Notes under the pieces: model-generated
What the model saw: only the letters and a program-made list of their open reading frames with translations
Databases searched by the model: none
What the model was told of the DNA's origin: nothing
Source: Aquiflexum sp. TKW24L
Lineage (GTDB): Bacteria; Bacteroidota; Bacteroidia; Cytophagales; Cyclobacteriaceae
Assembly: GCF_023502205.1 (NCBI RefSeq)
Contig: NZ_JAMFLG010000017.1
Coordinates: 1-64,000 of the forward strand
Direction of reading: 5' to 3'
Length of the DNA: 64,000 nt
Program-made: the position numbers and the translations under genes
Shown: in pieces, positions 1 through 10,039 of the stretch
Numbering within the stretch: the first letter of the stretch is position 1
Layout: each line of letters begins with the position of its first letter

Positions 1-135
1 ACACGGAGGCACAAAGGAAAATATATTTCACGCAAAGACACGAAGACGCAAAAGGGTAAAAAGCTTACAAAGGCACGGAGCCACAAAGCAAAATATATTT
101 CCCGCTAAGACCCTAAGACGCAAAAGGAAAAAGCA
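1..135. repeat. two tandem diverged copies of a ~70-bp intergenic repeat
   Basis: Two copies, at about 1-72 and 73-135, share the order CACGGAG-CACAAAG, AAAATATATTTC, CGC-AAGAC, AAGACGCAAAAGG with a few mismatches. A short third fragment (cacgctaagacc) lies near 194. No plausible gene is present in 1-243. Such A/G-rich degenerate repeats are common between Bacteroidota genes and often yield spurious ORFs. Confidence 0.7.
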
Positions 136-215
136 AGAAAAATTACTAAGGAAGGTTTCCCGCTATCCTGCTTCTCCAGAAGCTGGATTTGACTCACGCT
201 AAGACCGACCCTGAC

Positions 216-243
216 GAACTATGGACTATCGACTATGGTCTAT
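216..243. repeat. short iterated motif (GACTATGG-like)
   Basis: Three imperfect iterations of an eight-base GACTATGG/GACTATCG motif lie just beyond the stop codon of the CE15 gene. Comparable short iterated motifs, each with a different unit, occur in other gaps of this window (18286, 23804, 25889). Confidence 0.5.
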
Positions 244-1443
244 TCACTTCTCCATTTTCCCTAAATTCATTTCCACAAAATCCATGTAACTCTTCCAATC
301 TTCCAGAGTGAGATCATGTTCGCCTTCACGGATATGGTAACCTGCGAATGGTTGAATCACCGACTCTTTCAACTCCTCAAAATCCAAAGGAAAACTTACC
401 TTTTTCCCATAAATCAAAGGAAATACCCTACTGCCCAATTTCATCGAAAGGTACTCTCCTTTGGGATCTGCCCAGCGGTCTTCCCTTGCACTGGAAAAAT
501 ATATCGCCCGTGGCGCGATCAAGGAAACCAACATGTGTTGGTCGAGCGGCAACAGTTCTTCTTTACCATTGAATGCCTTGAAATTATCATTGAACCAATG
601 TGGAAATGCCGTATTGATGACTTGGACTGTTTCCCCAAATTTCCTCTTGGACAAAGCCGCTCCCCCGCATCCTGATTCGTTGGGGATCGTCACCGCCCAT
701 CGGGTATCATTGGCACTTGCCCAAAGGGCTGCCTTTCCGGATCTTGAATGCCCAACCAAAACCGTGCGGTTTGCATCGATCAATGATTCTTTTTCGAAGT
801 AATCCATCGCCCGCATTGCTCCCCAACCCCAAGCACCCAATGCACGCATGCCATCTTTTTGGCCCAATTGCTCGGGATAAAGAGTTTCAATTACGCCTTT
901 AGAAAATCTATTTTTATCATCAGGAGCCACCGTCTCCACGTGAAAGGAAGCAGTCGCGTATCCCTTTTCCACCAATTCCTTAACCGCCCAAAAACCTTCC
1001 TCCACCAATTTTCCATCCGCGTATGGAGCTTGGTAATTGATCAATAAAAAAACAGGAAAAGGACCTTTGCCATTTTTGGGAATAAACACATTCAAGCGCA
1101 TGGTGTGGGTTTTTCTTCCCCGGGAAACCTTTATATCAATCTCCTTCAGAATGGCAATACTTGGATAAGGATTTTGACTTTTTGTCACTTCTGAAAATGA
1201 AATATCATCAAAATACTTTGGGATCTGTCCATAAACATTTTCTTCAAAAAGCTTCAAAATCTCCGGTCTTCGGATGTTTTCCCAATCCTCAATAGTCAGT
1301 ATCGGATTTCCCTTAAGACTGACGAATGGATCAGGCAAGATCAGGTCAGGAACTTTGCTTTCGTTATAATTAGCGGGGATCTGTGCCATAAGGTTTGTAG
1401 CGGTGAAGAAGAGTAAAAGGAGATAAATGGTTTTGAGTTTCAT
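244..1443 (-). CDS. glucuronoyl esterase-like protein, CE15 family
   Basis: This is a 399-residue exported alpha/beta hydrolase with a signal peptide (residues 1-20, ending LMA-Q). The CE15 nucleophile motif GHSRSGK holds Ser233, NESGCGG at 255-261 supplies the expected glutamate, and GEHDLTLEDW near 374-383 supplies the histidine. CE15 enzymes cleave the ester between 4-O-methyl-glucuronic acid on xylan and lignin alcohols. The canonical motif is GCSRxGKG; here Cys is replaced by His, so the exact ester substrate may differ. It follows the sulfatase by 6 bp and is surely co-transcribed with it. It fits the GH67/GH10 xylan set encoded 33 kb away. Confidence 0.85.
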   Translation of the reverse strand: MKLKTIYLLLLFFTATNLMAQIPANYNESKVPDLILPDPFVSLKGNPILTIEDWENIRRPEILKLFEENVYGQIPKYFDDISFSEVTKSQNPYPSIAILKEIDIKVSRGRKTHTMRLNVFIPKNGKGPFPVFLLINYQAPYADGKLVEEGFWAVKELVEKGYATASFHVETVAPDDKNRFSKGVIETLYPEQLGQKDGMRALGAWGWGAMRAMDYFEKESLIDANRTVLVGHSRSGKAALWASANDTRWAVTIPNESGCGGAALSKRKFGETVQVINTAFPHWFNDNFKAFNGKEELLPLDQHMLVSLIAPRAIYFSSAREDRWADPKGEYLSMKLGSRVFPLIYGKKVSFPLDFEELKESVIQPFAGYHIREGEHDLTLEDWKSYMDFVEMNLGKMEK

Positions 1444-1449
1444 GTTGGC

Positions 1450-3096
1450 TTATTTAAAATGGCTTATTTCAGAGGTTTTGTATCCGATCCTAACTGCCCT
1501 TGCAGCAATGTTTTTGGCTTCAGGAATAGGCTCGTGGTACAATCTCCACCGCTTCCCACCTATTTCATCTTCTAGCTGATAGGCGATACTTGCTCCTTCG
1601 GTGGCAGAAGTCAAAGACATTTTTCCTCCTGACTTTTCAAATCCAACCTTAGCTGTTTCAGGCTGCACCATTCCCGGCCACATCATGTTGACCAAGTCAG
1701 ATTCCGGAACAAATCCCAAATCCTTTACCTCCAATTGCCATTTGCTTAACGCAGTTCTCATTTCCATTAACTTTTCTTTGTATTCAGGCATTTGGGCAAG
1801 GTTGTGGATTTCGTAGGGATCTTTGGACAAATCATACAATTCTTCCTGTGGCTTGGTTTTCATAAAGATATAAGCCGCGCCTCCTGTCAGCTTCTCTTCT
1901 TGGTCCATTTCTATCAGAATCTTGGTCATGTCAATCTGCTCCCGGTAGGCATTCCGGTAAATCAGCGGCAACTCAGGCCGGAAGTTCCTGATATAAACGA
2001 ATCTCCCGTCTATCACTGAGCGGCTCATGTCTACAGCTTCATCAAAACGGTCTGCAGAACCAAAGGCATATTGGTGTGGATTTTTGCTTTTGTATTTTCC
2101 CAAAAAAGCCTTTCCATGCATGTACTCCGGTGGCTCAATTCCTGCCAAAGACATCACGGTTGGACCCAAGTCCATCAGTGAAACAATGTCTTCCACTTTT
2201 GTACCGGCCATTTGCCCATTTGGCAGGCGGACAATTAACGGGACACGCAGTCCTGAATTCCCGACTGCGCGCTTTTGCCTCAGCAAAGGACCGCCATGAT
2301 CCGACCAAAAAAAGATGATGGTCTTTTCCAATAATCCTGCATCCTCGAGTTCCATCAACAATGTTCCGACCTGCTGATCGAGTTCCATGATATTGGAATA
2401 AACACGCCCGACGTCCTGTCTCACTACAGGCAAATCCGGGAAATAAGTCGGGAGCTTTACCTGTTGGACATCCGAAAGCATGGGATCGGCTTTCTTTCCA
2501 AAAACCCTTGATTCGTGGGTGATTTCATGGTTGAATACGGCGAAGAAAGGCTGTCCTGGAGCGCGATTCTTGTAATGTGCCTCCCTTCCGATTTCATCCC
2601 AAGCGGTCATCGGAGAGTTGAATTGGTAATCTGTCTTGGCAGCATTGGTGGTGAAATATCCTGCTGCTCGTAGGTATTCTGTAAAGACTTTGACAAATGG
2701 CGGTGGAACAGCCGCATATTCGGGGACGTTTTTTCCATTGATGTCTTTTTGGCTGTAATAGGTTTTGTATACTTCCGCTTCCGGTTCTCGATAAGCATAG
2801 TGTGGACCGGTCCGCATATTATGGGTTCCGATGCTCACAGGATACATCGCCGTAATGATGCTACTCCGGCTCGGTGCGCAGACGCCTGCTGTGGCAAAGG
2901 CATTGGTAAACACAATCCCTTCCTTGGCCAATCGGCTGATATTGGGTGTCTTGATGCTGTTGTCACCATACACATCCAACAAAGGGCTGATGTCCTCCAC
3001 CGAAATCCAAAGGATATTGGGCTTCTCGGAAGATTGGGAAAATGAGGTTATTGAAAAATGAAGGAAAATAAGAAAGAAAAAAAGACGGATTTTCAT
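1450..3096 (-). CDS. exported sulfatase (S1, formylglycine type)
   Basis: This is a 548-residue sulfatase with an N-terminal signal peptide (about 1-20). The CxPSR signature is CAPSR at 73-77, so Cys73 would be converted to formylglycine by a maturation enzyme not encoded here. Metal-ligand elements include VED at 33-35 and WSDHGG in the middle of the protein. The substrate cannot be deduced. Position directly before CE15 suggests removal of sulfate esters from the same polysaccharide. The C-terminal stretch after about residue 440 looks like the usual sulfatase tail. The ATG at 3096 precedes a clear signal sequence. Confidence 0.9.
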   Translation of the reverse strand: MKIRLFFFLIFLHFSITSFSQSSEKPNILWISVEDISPLLDVYGDNSIKTPNISRLAKEGIVFTNAFATAGVCAPSRSSIITAMYPVSIGTHNMRTGPHYAYREPEAEVYKTYYSQKDINGKNVPEYAAVPPPFVKVFTEYLRAAGYFTTNAAKTDYQFNSPMTAWDEIGREAHYKNRAPGQPFFAVFNHEITHESRVFGKKADPMLSDVQQVKLPTYFPDLPVVRQDVGRVYSNIMELDQQVGTLLMELEDAGLLEKTIIFFWSDHGGPLLRQKRAVGNSGLRVPLIVRLPNGQMAGTKVEDIVSLMDLGPTVMSLAGIEPPEYMHGKAFLGKYKSKNPHQYAFGSADRFDEAVDMSRSVIDGRFVYIRNFRPELPLIYRNAYREQIDMTKILIEMDQEEKLTGGAAYIFMKTKPQEELYDLSKDPYEIHNLAQMPEYKEKLMEMRTALSKWQLEVKDLGFVPESDLVNMMWPGMVQPETAKVGFEKSGGKMSLTSATEGASIAYQLEDEIGGKRWRLYHEPIPEAKNIAARAVRIGYKTSEISHFK

Positions 3097-3504
3097 GGTT
3101 AAATGGGTTTGGTTAGCAAAAATATCCGTCTAAATAGCAATAAAAGCAAGATGTTTTTTTTTATGAATATCAATGTTCAACTATTTACGATTTGATACTA
3201 ATTGATATTGGATATTCATGGATATTGTTTAGGAAGTTAGCATTCGTTATAATTTCAGATCATTTTTAGAAACAGACCCATCATCTAACATTAAAAATCC
3301 TTCCCCATATCCAAACGGATAAATAGGCAGGACTTTTATTTAAATTTTATTTAGATCAGGAAATCAATTTGCGTCTCTTACTGAGACTCCCAACTCACCG
3401 CTGGGACTGCTTACCGAGATTGACCGCTTTCTTCTTAAATACCTTCGAGGTTCAAAAAACCTCAAAGGTATTTATACTGAAAACTGACCACTCAAAAATC
3501 ATCC
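3097..3504. other. 408-bp gap with no gene
   Basis: No credible coding region is present. The part nearest the sulfatase (3100-3300) is very A/T-rich and may carry its promoter, but I find no confident TAnnTTTG box. The part nearest the GH3 gene carries the 3438-3472 hairpin and a short ACTGACCACT motif that recurs near 26000. The gap suggests the sulfatase-CE15 pair has its own promoter. Confidence 0.6.
3438..3472. repeat. 15-bp-arm palindromic hairpin downstream of GH3
   Basis: Arms AATACCTTCGAGGTT (3438-3452) and AACCTCAAAGGTATT (3458-3472) pair with a single mismatch around a five-base loop. It lies 33 bp past the GH3 stop and could end or attenuate the susC-to-GH3 transcript. No long T-run follows on the minus strand, so an intergenic palindromic repeat is an equally good reading. 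Confidence 0.6.
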
Positions 3505-5808
3505 CTATTCCTTCCAATCAACTTTTGACACCTTCACATCCCGTGAGTTTCCTCCGATCATGATTTCAAATTCGCCCGGTTCCCAGACAAAGTCCAAATC
3601 TGAATTATAGAATTTGAGGTCTTCAGGGGTAATGTCAAAGCTGATGGTTTTTGTTTCACCAGCCTTTAACAGCACTTTTCGAAAACCCTTCAATTCCTTC
3701 ACAGGTCGGGTCACTGATCCTACTAAATCCCGGATATACAATTGGACCACTTCTTTTCCATCATACTTACCGGAATTGGTGAGTGTGATGCTTGCTTTCA
3801 GGGTTTGATTTCCCTTTAGTGAATTCCCACTCAACTTAAGCTCGCCATATTTGAAATTGGTATAACTCAGTCCAAAACCAAATGGATAAAGCGGATCATT
3901 TGAAACGTCGAGGTAATTGGACCGGAATTTTTGGAACCACTGTCCTTCAGGAAGCGGCCGGCCGGTATTCTTGTGGTTGTAATAAATCGGCACCTGACCG
4001 ACATTTTGTGGAAACGTTGCGCTGAGTTTACCGGATGGATTCACATCTCCAAACAACACATCGGCAATGGCATCTCCTGCTTCACTTCCTGCAAACCATA
4101 CATTCAAAATCGTAGGAACATTTTCTTCTTCCCATGTCAAAGCCAATGGCCTTCCTGTAAACAATACCATGACGACAGGTTTGCCTGTTTTGAGCAATGC
4201 TTTGAGCAGATCCCTTTGGTTTTCGGGAAGTTCGATATTGCTCATACTTGAAGCTTCACCTGTCATTTCGGCGGATTCTCCCAATGCAGCTACAATGACA
4301 TCAGCATCTTTTGCTGCATCCAAAGCCTCTTGAATGAGCACTTCCGCAGGGCGGTTGTCGCGGTATGTTGGCTTTCCAAAAATGCTCACCCGAGATTCCA
4401 ATAAGGAATCAGCGACCACATTGGCACCCTTGGCATAAATGATATTGGCCTTGCCTCCTACAGCTTTTTTCAATCCTTCGGTAAGTGAGATGGCCTCCTC
4501 AAATCTGCCCGCCACACTCCAAGTTCCTGCCATGTTTTCTTTGTTGTCGGCAAGCGGTCCGATGAGGGCGATGGTTCCTTTCTTTTGGATAGGTAAGATA
4601 TTGTTGTTTTTGAGCAATACGAAAGATTGGGCTGCAATCTCCCGAGCGACCTTCCGGTTTTGTGCAGTAAATACCTCTTTCTTTGCCCGCTCAGGATCGG
4701 CGTATCTGTATGGATCGTCGAATAAACCCAACTTATATTTGGCGATCAAAATCCTTCTGCAGGCATCATCAATCTGCTTTTCTGTGATTTTCCCTTCTTC
4801 CAATGATTTCTTTAAAGTGATCAAAAATCCCTCTCCCACCATGTCCATGTCCACTCCTGCTTTGAGGGAAAGCTCAGATACTTTTTGCAAATCCCCAATG
4901 CCGTGGTCAATCATTTCATTGATTGCGGTATAATCAGTCACCACAAAGCCATCGAAACCCCATTGATTTCTCAAAACATCAGTCATCAGCCATCTATTGG
5001 CAGAAGCAGGAATTCCTTCTACCTCATTAAAAGAAGTCATCACCGATCCAACCCCGGCATCAACTGCCGCTTGGTAAGGCAAGAAATATTCATTGTACAT
5101 CCTGATGCGGCTCATATCGACAGTATTGTAATCCCTGCCGCCTTCCGGCGCGCCATATAAGGCAAAGTGCTTGACACAAGCCATAATCGTATTGTTGAGA
5201 CTGAGGTCATCTCCCTGATACCCTTTGACCATCGCTTTGGCGATCTGGGCGCCAAGGTAAGGATCTTCGCCGCTTCCTTCCGAAACCCTGCCCCATCTTG
5301 GGTCACGGGAGATATCCGTCATGGGCGAAAAAGTCCAGTTGATCCCATCAGCACTTGCCTCAATGGCTGCGATCCTTGCGGATTTCTCTACCAATTCCAT
5401 GTCCCAAATACTGGAGATACCGATCGGGATCGGAAAAAGGGTTTCGTATCCGTGGATCACATCCATCCCAAAAATCATTGGGATTTTGAGTCTGCTTTCC
5501 TCCATGGCAATCTTTTGGACAACGCGGATTTTCTCAGCTGTTTTGATATTGAAAAGACCGCCAACGCTTCCCGCTTTGATCTTTTCTGCTATGTTGGAAC
5601 TCGAAGCCAAACCGGTAGTAAAATCTCCCGAAGCAGGTAGATTCAGCTGCCCGATTTTTTCGTCCAAAGTCATAAGAGCAATAATGGAATCCGCTTTGTA
5701 AGTATACAATTGGTCCAAGGTCATATTTCCTTTGGAGGGATTCCAGTTCCAAGCCAATAAAAGCGTGAGGCTTACCGGGATCAATAAAAACTGAAGGATT
5801 CTTTTCAT
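3505..5808 (-). CDS. periplasmic beta-glucosidase-type GH3 glycoside hydrolase
   Basis: This is a 767-residue GH3 enzyme of BglX-like layout: signal peptide 1-20, (beta/alpha)8 domain, alpha/beta sandwich, and C-terminal FnIII-like domain. The nucleophile Asp292 sits in GFVVTDY; KHF(213-215) and GRDY (224-227) are the usual substrate-binding motifs. It would release glucose (or xylose) from the non-reducing end of beta-linked oligosaccharides. The ATG at 5808 is preferred over an in-frame ATG at 5832 because it starts a clean signal peptide. In this PUL it would finish the oligosaccharides made by the GH144-type enzyme. Confidence 0.92.
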   Translation of the reverse strand: MKRILQFLLIPVSLTLLLAWNWNPSKGNMTLDQLYTYKADSIIALMTLDEKIGQLNLPASGDFTTGLASSSNIAEKIKAGSVGGLFNIKTAEKIRVVQKIAMEESRLKIPMIFGMDVIHGYETLFPIPIGISSIWDMELVEKSARIAAIEASADGINWTFSPMTDISRDPRWGRVSEGSGEDPYLGAQIAKAMVKGYQGDDLSLNNTIMACVKHFALYGAPEGGRDYNTVDMSRIRMYNEYFLPYQAAVDAGVGSVMTSFNEVEGIPASANRWLMTDVLRNQWGFDGFVVTDYTAINEMIDHGIGDLQKVSELSLKAGVDMDMVGEGFLITLKKSLEEGKITEKQIDDACRRILIAKYKLGLFDDPYRYADPERAKKEVFTAQNRKVAREIAAQSFVLLKNNNILPIQKKGTIALIGPLADNKENMAGTWSVAGRFEEAISLTEGLKKAVGGKANIIYAKGANVVADSLLESRVSIFGKPTYRDNRPAEVLIQEALDAAKDADVIVAALGESAEMTGEASSMSNIELPENQRDLLKALLKTGKPVVMVLFTGRPLALTWEEENVPTILNVWFAGSEAGDAIADVLFGDVNPSGKLSATFPQNVGQVPIYYNHKNTGRPLPEGQWFQKFRSNYLDVSNDPLYPFGFGLSYTNFKYGELKLSGNSLKGNQTLKASITLTNSGKYDGKEVVQLYIRDLVGSVTRPVKELKGFRKVLLKAGETKTISFDITPEDLKFYNSDLDFVWEPGEFEIMIGGNSRDVKVSKVDWKE

Positions 5809-5991
5809 TTGAAGTTTATTTGAGGTGGTCAATCCAATAAAATTTACTTTGTGGAATAGATTCCTAATATCGGGATTTATCCACGCTTTATTCTAAATAA
5901 TAATCTGAATGGTGATTTACTCTGTGAAAGCAAATCCCAATTTCTCAGCCCAACATTATTTCAAATTTTAACATAAATCTGAGCTACATTT

Positions 5992-7737
5992 TCAATCCAC
6001 TCTGATTGGTTTTGTCCTTGTGGAAACACCATTTTCATTGAATGCTTCCACAACAAAATAGTAGGTTTGACCTACGGTGAGGCTTTTCAGGTCAAGTTCA
6101 TTTTGACCATAGACGAGCCAAGAGCTATACAATTTGTCAGGGGCGATTCCCCAAATCACATTATAACCCTGTGCATTTGGAACGACATCCCAAGTGATCA
6201 TGGCGTCGCGCTTGTCTTTCTCTCTGTCGATTTTGAGGTTTTTGACTGCGTTAGGTACCTTTTCATTGCCTAATCCAAATACCCTCAAACCGGAAATTGC
6301 AAGGCGGGGAGTGGGTACATGGATATTGGAATAACGAACATACCTTACAGATTTTGGAACTACCAATTCCACATAGTCATTGGGTACATCTTTGTAACTT
6401 TTGCTTCGGTCTACCAAGGTTTCCCAATTGACCCCATCCATTGATCCTTCGATCCGGTATCGGTGATACAAACCGGGAATTCTTCCGTACATGTCCGATT
6501 CATGGTCATGGTAATTGACTTGAATGGCGTGAACAGTGCCTGGTTTTTGGAGGTCGATTTCCACCCATTCTTCTGCTCCGTTGCTTTGGGCAAGCCAAAA
6601 TGATTTGACATTTTCATCCACCAATTGTTCCGGAGAAAATCCTGCTACAGATGAAAATGACTTTACCGGTTTCTTGTAGGATAAGAGCATCCATCCGGCA
6701 AACTCTCCATTCTTTCCCGGTTCAGCCGGAGCAAAATGCGGATAATCTCCAAAATAGGTATCCGTATGCATCAGGTCATCTTTGTCAAAAAAAGTCGGGA
6801 ACATGGCGATTCTCCTTTCCCAATTAACATTCACGGAGACGGCCATGCTTGCAAAATGCCAATAGGCACCGCCCGGTCCGATCACAGTACTTCCATGACC
6901 TGCCCCATTCATAAACCCGCCCGGCTTGTAAGAAATGGGGTTGTTAGGCGCATAAGTATAAGGTCCCAAGGGAGAATCGCTGGTGTAGACACCATCTCCA
7001 TACACATTGAATTCCGTTCCCGGAGCGGCGTATTGCATGTAATACTTGTTTTTATACTTGGTCAGCCATGGACCTTCCATGTATCCTGCCAAAACGGTAT
7101 CAGAATGGTTTTCACCAAATCTTTCCCATCCATGCTTGTCCATGTCTAATTTGAACAATTCAACTGTTTCCTTGGATGGCCGAAAGCGCAGATTTTTGTC
7201 CAGCTTTTTTGCCCTGACAGGATAAACATTGGAAGAACCCCAAAATACATAAGCTTGGTCATCGTCGTCAATGAATACATGAGGGTCTTGAAGGTCGTTG
7301 ATAATCCCGGGTACGGCTTTCCAATCTCCCCGCTTCGGATTGTCAGTGTAGAGCAAACTCATGTGACCGGATGGATTTCCGGTTACATACAGTACTGAAT
7401 CTTTATAATTATGGGCTGTGGGTGCATTGGATCCTTCAAAATACCAAGTTTCAGGTTTTATGAATGTCCAATTATTCAAATCTGTGGAATGCCAATACCC
7501 CATCGAACGAGTGACAAACATGTAATATTCCCCACGGAATTCGACCACGGAAGGATCCGCACCCGAGCGGTAGGATTTTCCTTCGTGGGAATTGTAAATC
7601 ATGTACGTGTAATCCAGGTTAATGGGATTGCAATACGTCCGCATCTGGGTGGATTGAGCATGGGAATGGAAAACCAATCCCAGATAAAGAATTCCCAAAA
7701 TTCCGATTTTGGTTAGTTTTTGAATTGTTATGACCAT
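5992..7737 (-). CDS. GH43 glycoside hydrolase with F5/8-type C and fibronectin III domains
   Basis: This is a 581-residue exported enzyme. A signal peptide (about 1-27) precedes a five-bladed propeller GH43 domain; GADPSV places the general base at Asp61. Residues about 350-485 resemble a discoidin (F5/8 type C) carbohydrate-binding module, and about 490-580 a fibronectin type III domain. GH43 members are usually beta-xylosidases, arabinofuranosidases or galactosidases. Family assignment is firm; the linkage cannot be read from sequence. It lies between the GH144 and GH3 genes with gaps of 136 and 183 bp, probably in the same operon. Confidence 0.88.
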   Translation of the reverse strand: MVITIQKLTKIGILGILYLGLVFHSHAQSTQMRTYCNPINLDYTYMIYNSHEGKSYRSGADPSVVEFRGEYYMFVTRSMGYWHSTDLNNWTFIKPETWYFEGSNAPTAHNYKDSVLYVTGNPSGHMSLLYTDNPKRGDWKAVPGIINDLQDPHVFIDDDDQAYVFWGSSNVYPVRAKKLDKNLRFRPSKETVELFKLDMDKHGWERFGENHSDTVLAGYMEGPWLTKYKNKYYMQYAAPGTEFNVYGDGVYTSDSPLGPYTYAPNNPISYKPGGFMNGAGHGSTVIGPGGAYWHFASMAVSVNVNWERRIAMFPTFFDKDDLMHTDTYFGDYPHFAPAEPGKNGEFAGWMLLSYKKPVKSFSSVAGFSPEQLVDENVKSFWLAQSNGAEEWVEIDLQKPGTVHAIQVNYHDHESDMYGRIPGLYHRYRIEGSMDGVNWETLVDRSKSYKDVPNDYVELVVPKSVRYVRYSNIHVPTPRLAISGLRVFGLGNEKVPNAVKNLKIDREKDKRDAMITWDVVPNAQGYNVIWGIAPDKLYSSWLVYGQNELDLKSLTVGQTYYFVVEAFNENGVSTRTKPIRVD

Positions 7738-7873
7738 AGCTTTCCAGATCTAATTTTAAATGCATTTATGCAATGACGACAGTAAAATAATATCTCAACT
7801 TCATTATTGGTAGAAAACTGAAATAGCCAATACATCCGTCTTCCGACTTCGGTCTTCCGTCCTGTTTAGTTTT

Positions 7874-9874
7874 TCAATAAGTGAAATTCAGCCTATCCAA
7901 ACCGGCTTTCACTTCAGTGTCTTTCATAAACAAATCCCAAAGCAGGGCTGTTCGGTGGTTTTCGATCATGATGACGATGGGGCCTTGGTCAATTGCCAGA
8001 AACGAATCTGCGTACCATTGCTCGGTGATGTTGAATGCATCATAGAAACCATATTGTCCCCAAAGCCTGTCCCCCATTTTGTAGTAGAAAAACCGCAATG
8101 CTTTCATGGATTCTACAGGAGTGAAAGGCATCGAGCCCAAGGCTGCCGTCGGAGTGATGACGCCAAGGTCATTGGTTGGCGAATGGGCATTGTAACCGAG
8201 GTGGTTGTCGCTTGCAGTAAAACCCCAACTATCCTCTGAATACCCTGCAAAACCTAGCGGGTTGCTAATGGCATGGGCTTGGTTGATAAGGGAATGGTTC
8301 CTGTTTTGTAGGGAATAATCAGCGTATTGGTCGGAAAGTTTTCGGGGATCCAATCCGAGAAATGAATAATGCGAAAAGAACAAAGGTCCTCCAAAATCAT
8401 AACCCAAAGGCAAAGGAATCTGGTAAAATAGATTTCCATTTCTCATCGCTCCGTTGTTTGCCCAACCTTGGTGATACACTGCCGGATTTATCGGATGTGT
8501 TGGAGAAGCAGCTGCAAGGACATAGACAATCAAGGATTCATTGTACCCTCTGATCGGTAGGTTCATTTCCCAATTGAAGATTGGTGACCAATGCCAATAG
8601 AGGATATTCTGACCTCCTCGGGTGTACCAATCCCATTCTACCTCATGCCAAAGTTGTGTGATTTTGTTGATGATGGCACTTTCCAAAGGATTGGATGCAT
8701 TTAGATAGGCTTTTGCCGTCAATAGGCCCTGAATCATAAAGGCTGTTTCCACCAGATCTCCGCCATTGTCTTTTTCACTAAATGGAATCACCTTTCCGGT
8801 ATTGCCATCCAACCAATGCGGCCAAACACCATGAAACCGGTCTGCCTGTACAAGGAAATCAACAATCTGGTTCAACCTTTCTACTCCTTGTTGCCGGCTA
8901 ATAAAATCCCTTTCGATCCCTACTAAAATTGTCATGACACCAAAACCTGATCCACCAACGGTCACCAGATTCCCTGATGTATTTCTTTCTCTAGCCATGC
9001 CACTATTGGGATGGGCAAAATCCCAAAAATACCTAAATGTCTGTTCCTGCACTTTGGTCAGTAAGGCTTCATCTGAAATGACAGGAAAAAAAGGATTGTC
9101 CCGAGATCTGGTGTAGAATATTTTTGAAGACCCCGCATATGATTCACCTCCTACACCTTTGATGGTATTTGCTAATTCAAAAGTGTATTTAGAAAGATCC
9201 TGAAGTGGGGTTAGACCTGAAACGGCCACATTTTTATCAGCCTCGGTATAAGTAAATTGAAGATTGGGAACTTCTCTACCCAAAAGCCTTACTCCGCTTT
9301 GGAATAATTCGCGGTTGACCGGTGCATTAAATTCAATGTTAATCGAGAAATCAAGAGGCACATTTACCGTCCTAGCTGTCTTCGTTTGCTCGGAATCCTG
9401 GATCGTCAGAGATACGATCTGAAGTCCGCCGAAAACAGTTTTGAAGCTGATTTCTTGTCCCACAAAATTGCTTTGGTTGGCACTTTTAAGGCTATTGGAA
9501 ATGCCAATTCTATAGACTGTGTTGTTTTTTAAAAGCCCTACGGGATAAATGACGATGTTCCTGTTGTTTGAGATCAAACTTGTGGAAATAGTGACAAGCT
9601 GATCTCCATCAAAAAGTGAAATAGAATTGGCAACAGATGTGGGTTCAAGGGCTGCCGAAAAAATTAAAGTGATGGGCCTGTCCAAAGGAATGTTTTCACT
9701 GATCGGTGCCACCAAACTGATTGCAGTACCTCCTGCATCCGCTGATTGAAGTGCAACAATGGAAGCTTCAGGCTCATCTTTTTCGCAAGATGAAAAAACG
9801 ATAATGTAAAGGAGAAAAAATAGTAAGGACTTCAGACTTGGTTTAAGGGAATATTCATTACTGCTTCTCGCCAT
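7874..9874 (-). CDS. GH144-type (glucoamylase-family) endo-beta-glucanase lipoprotein
   Basis: This is a 666-residue protein with a lipoprotein signal (FSSC, Cys30), an Ig-like/Big_5 region over about 40-250, and a C-terminal (alpha/alpha)6 barrel typical of the glycoamylase family PF10091. Motifs include FRYFWDFAHP, DLVETAFMIQGLL and NHLGYNAHSP. Characterized GH144 members are endo-beta-1,2-glucanases, and Bacteroidota PULs pairing GH144 with GH3 and SusCD are known for beta-1,2-glucan. That substrate is an inference here. I chose the ATG at 9874 over 9958 because it directly precedes the lipoprotein signal. Surface or periplasmic location is expected. Confidence 0.82.
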   Translation of the reverse strand: MARSSNEYSLKPSLKSLLFFLLYIIVFSSCEKDEPEASIVALQSADAGGTAISLVAPISENIPLDRPITLIFSAALEPTSVANSISLFDGDQLVTISTSLISNNRNIVIYPVGLLKNNTVYRIGISNSLKSANQSNFVGQEISFKTVFGGLQIVSLTIQDSEQTKTARTVNVPLDFSINIEFNAPVNRELFQSGVRLLGREVPNLQFTYTEADKNVAVSGLTPLQDLSKYTFELANTIKGVGGESYAGSSKIFYTRSRDNPFFPVISDEALLTKVQEQTFRYFWDFAHPNSGMARERNTSGNLVTVGGSGFGVMTILVGIERDFISRQQGVERLNQIVDFLVQADRFHGVWPHWLDGNTGKVIPFSEKDNGGDLVETAFMIQGLLTAKAYLNASNPLESAIINKITQLWHEVEWDWYTRGGQNILYWHWSPIFNWEMNLPIRGYNESLIVYVLAAASPTHPINPAVYHQGWANNGAMRNGNLFYQIPLPLGYDFGGPLFFSHYSFLGLDPRKLSDQYADYSLQNRNHSLINQAHAISNPLGFAGYSEDSWGFTASDNHLGYNAHSPTNDLGVITPTAALGSMPFTPVESMKALRFFYYKMGDRLWGQYGFYDAFNITEQWYADSFLAIDQGPIVIMIENHRTALLWDLFMKDTEVKAGLDRLNFTY

Positions 9875-10039
9875 GGGTTTTTGGGTTTTGTCATGATTTA
9901 AATTACCTGTGCAAAGGAATTTTCGCTTCCAATCAGAATGAACTTTATCATTCAGCATTTTTATATTCTTGATGAAGGATGGAAAAAAATGAGGATTTCA
10001 GTTTCCCAAAATCCTCATTTAATTATTTATCAAGCATGC

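Noticed and set aside
1-135. CRISPR array
   Set aside because: Only two diverged copies in direct tandem, no unique spacers of constant length and no cas genes in the window.
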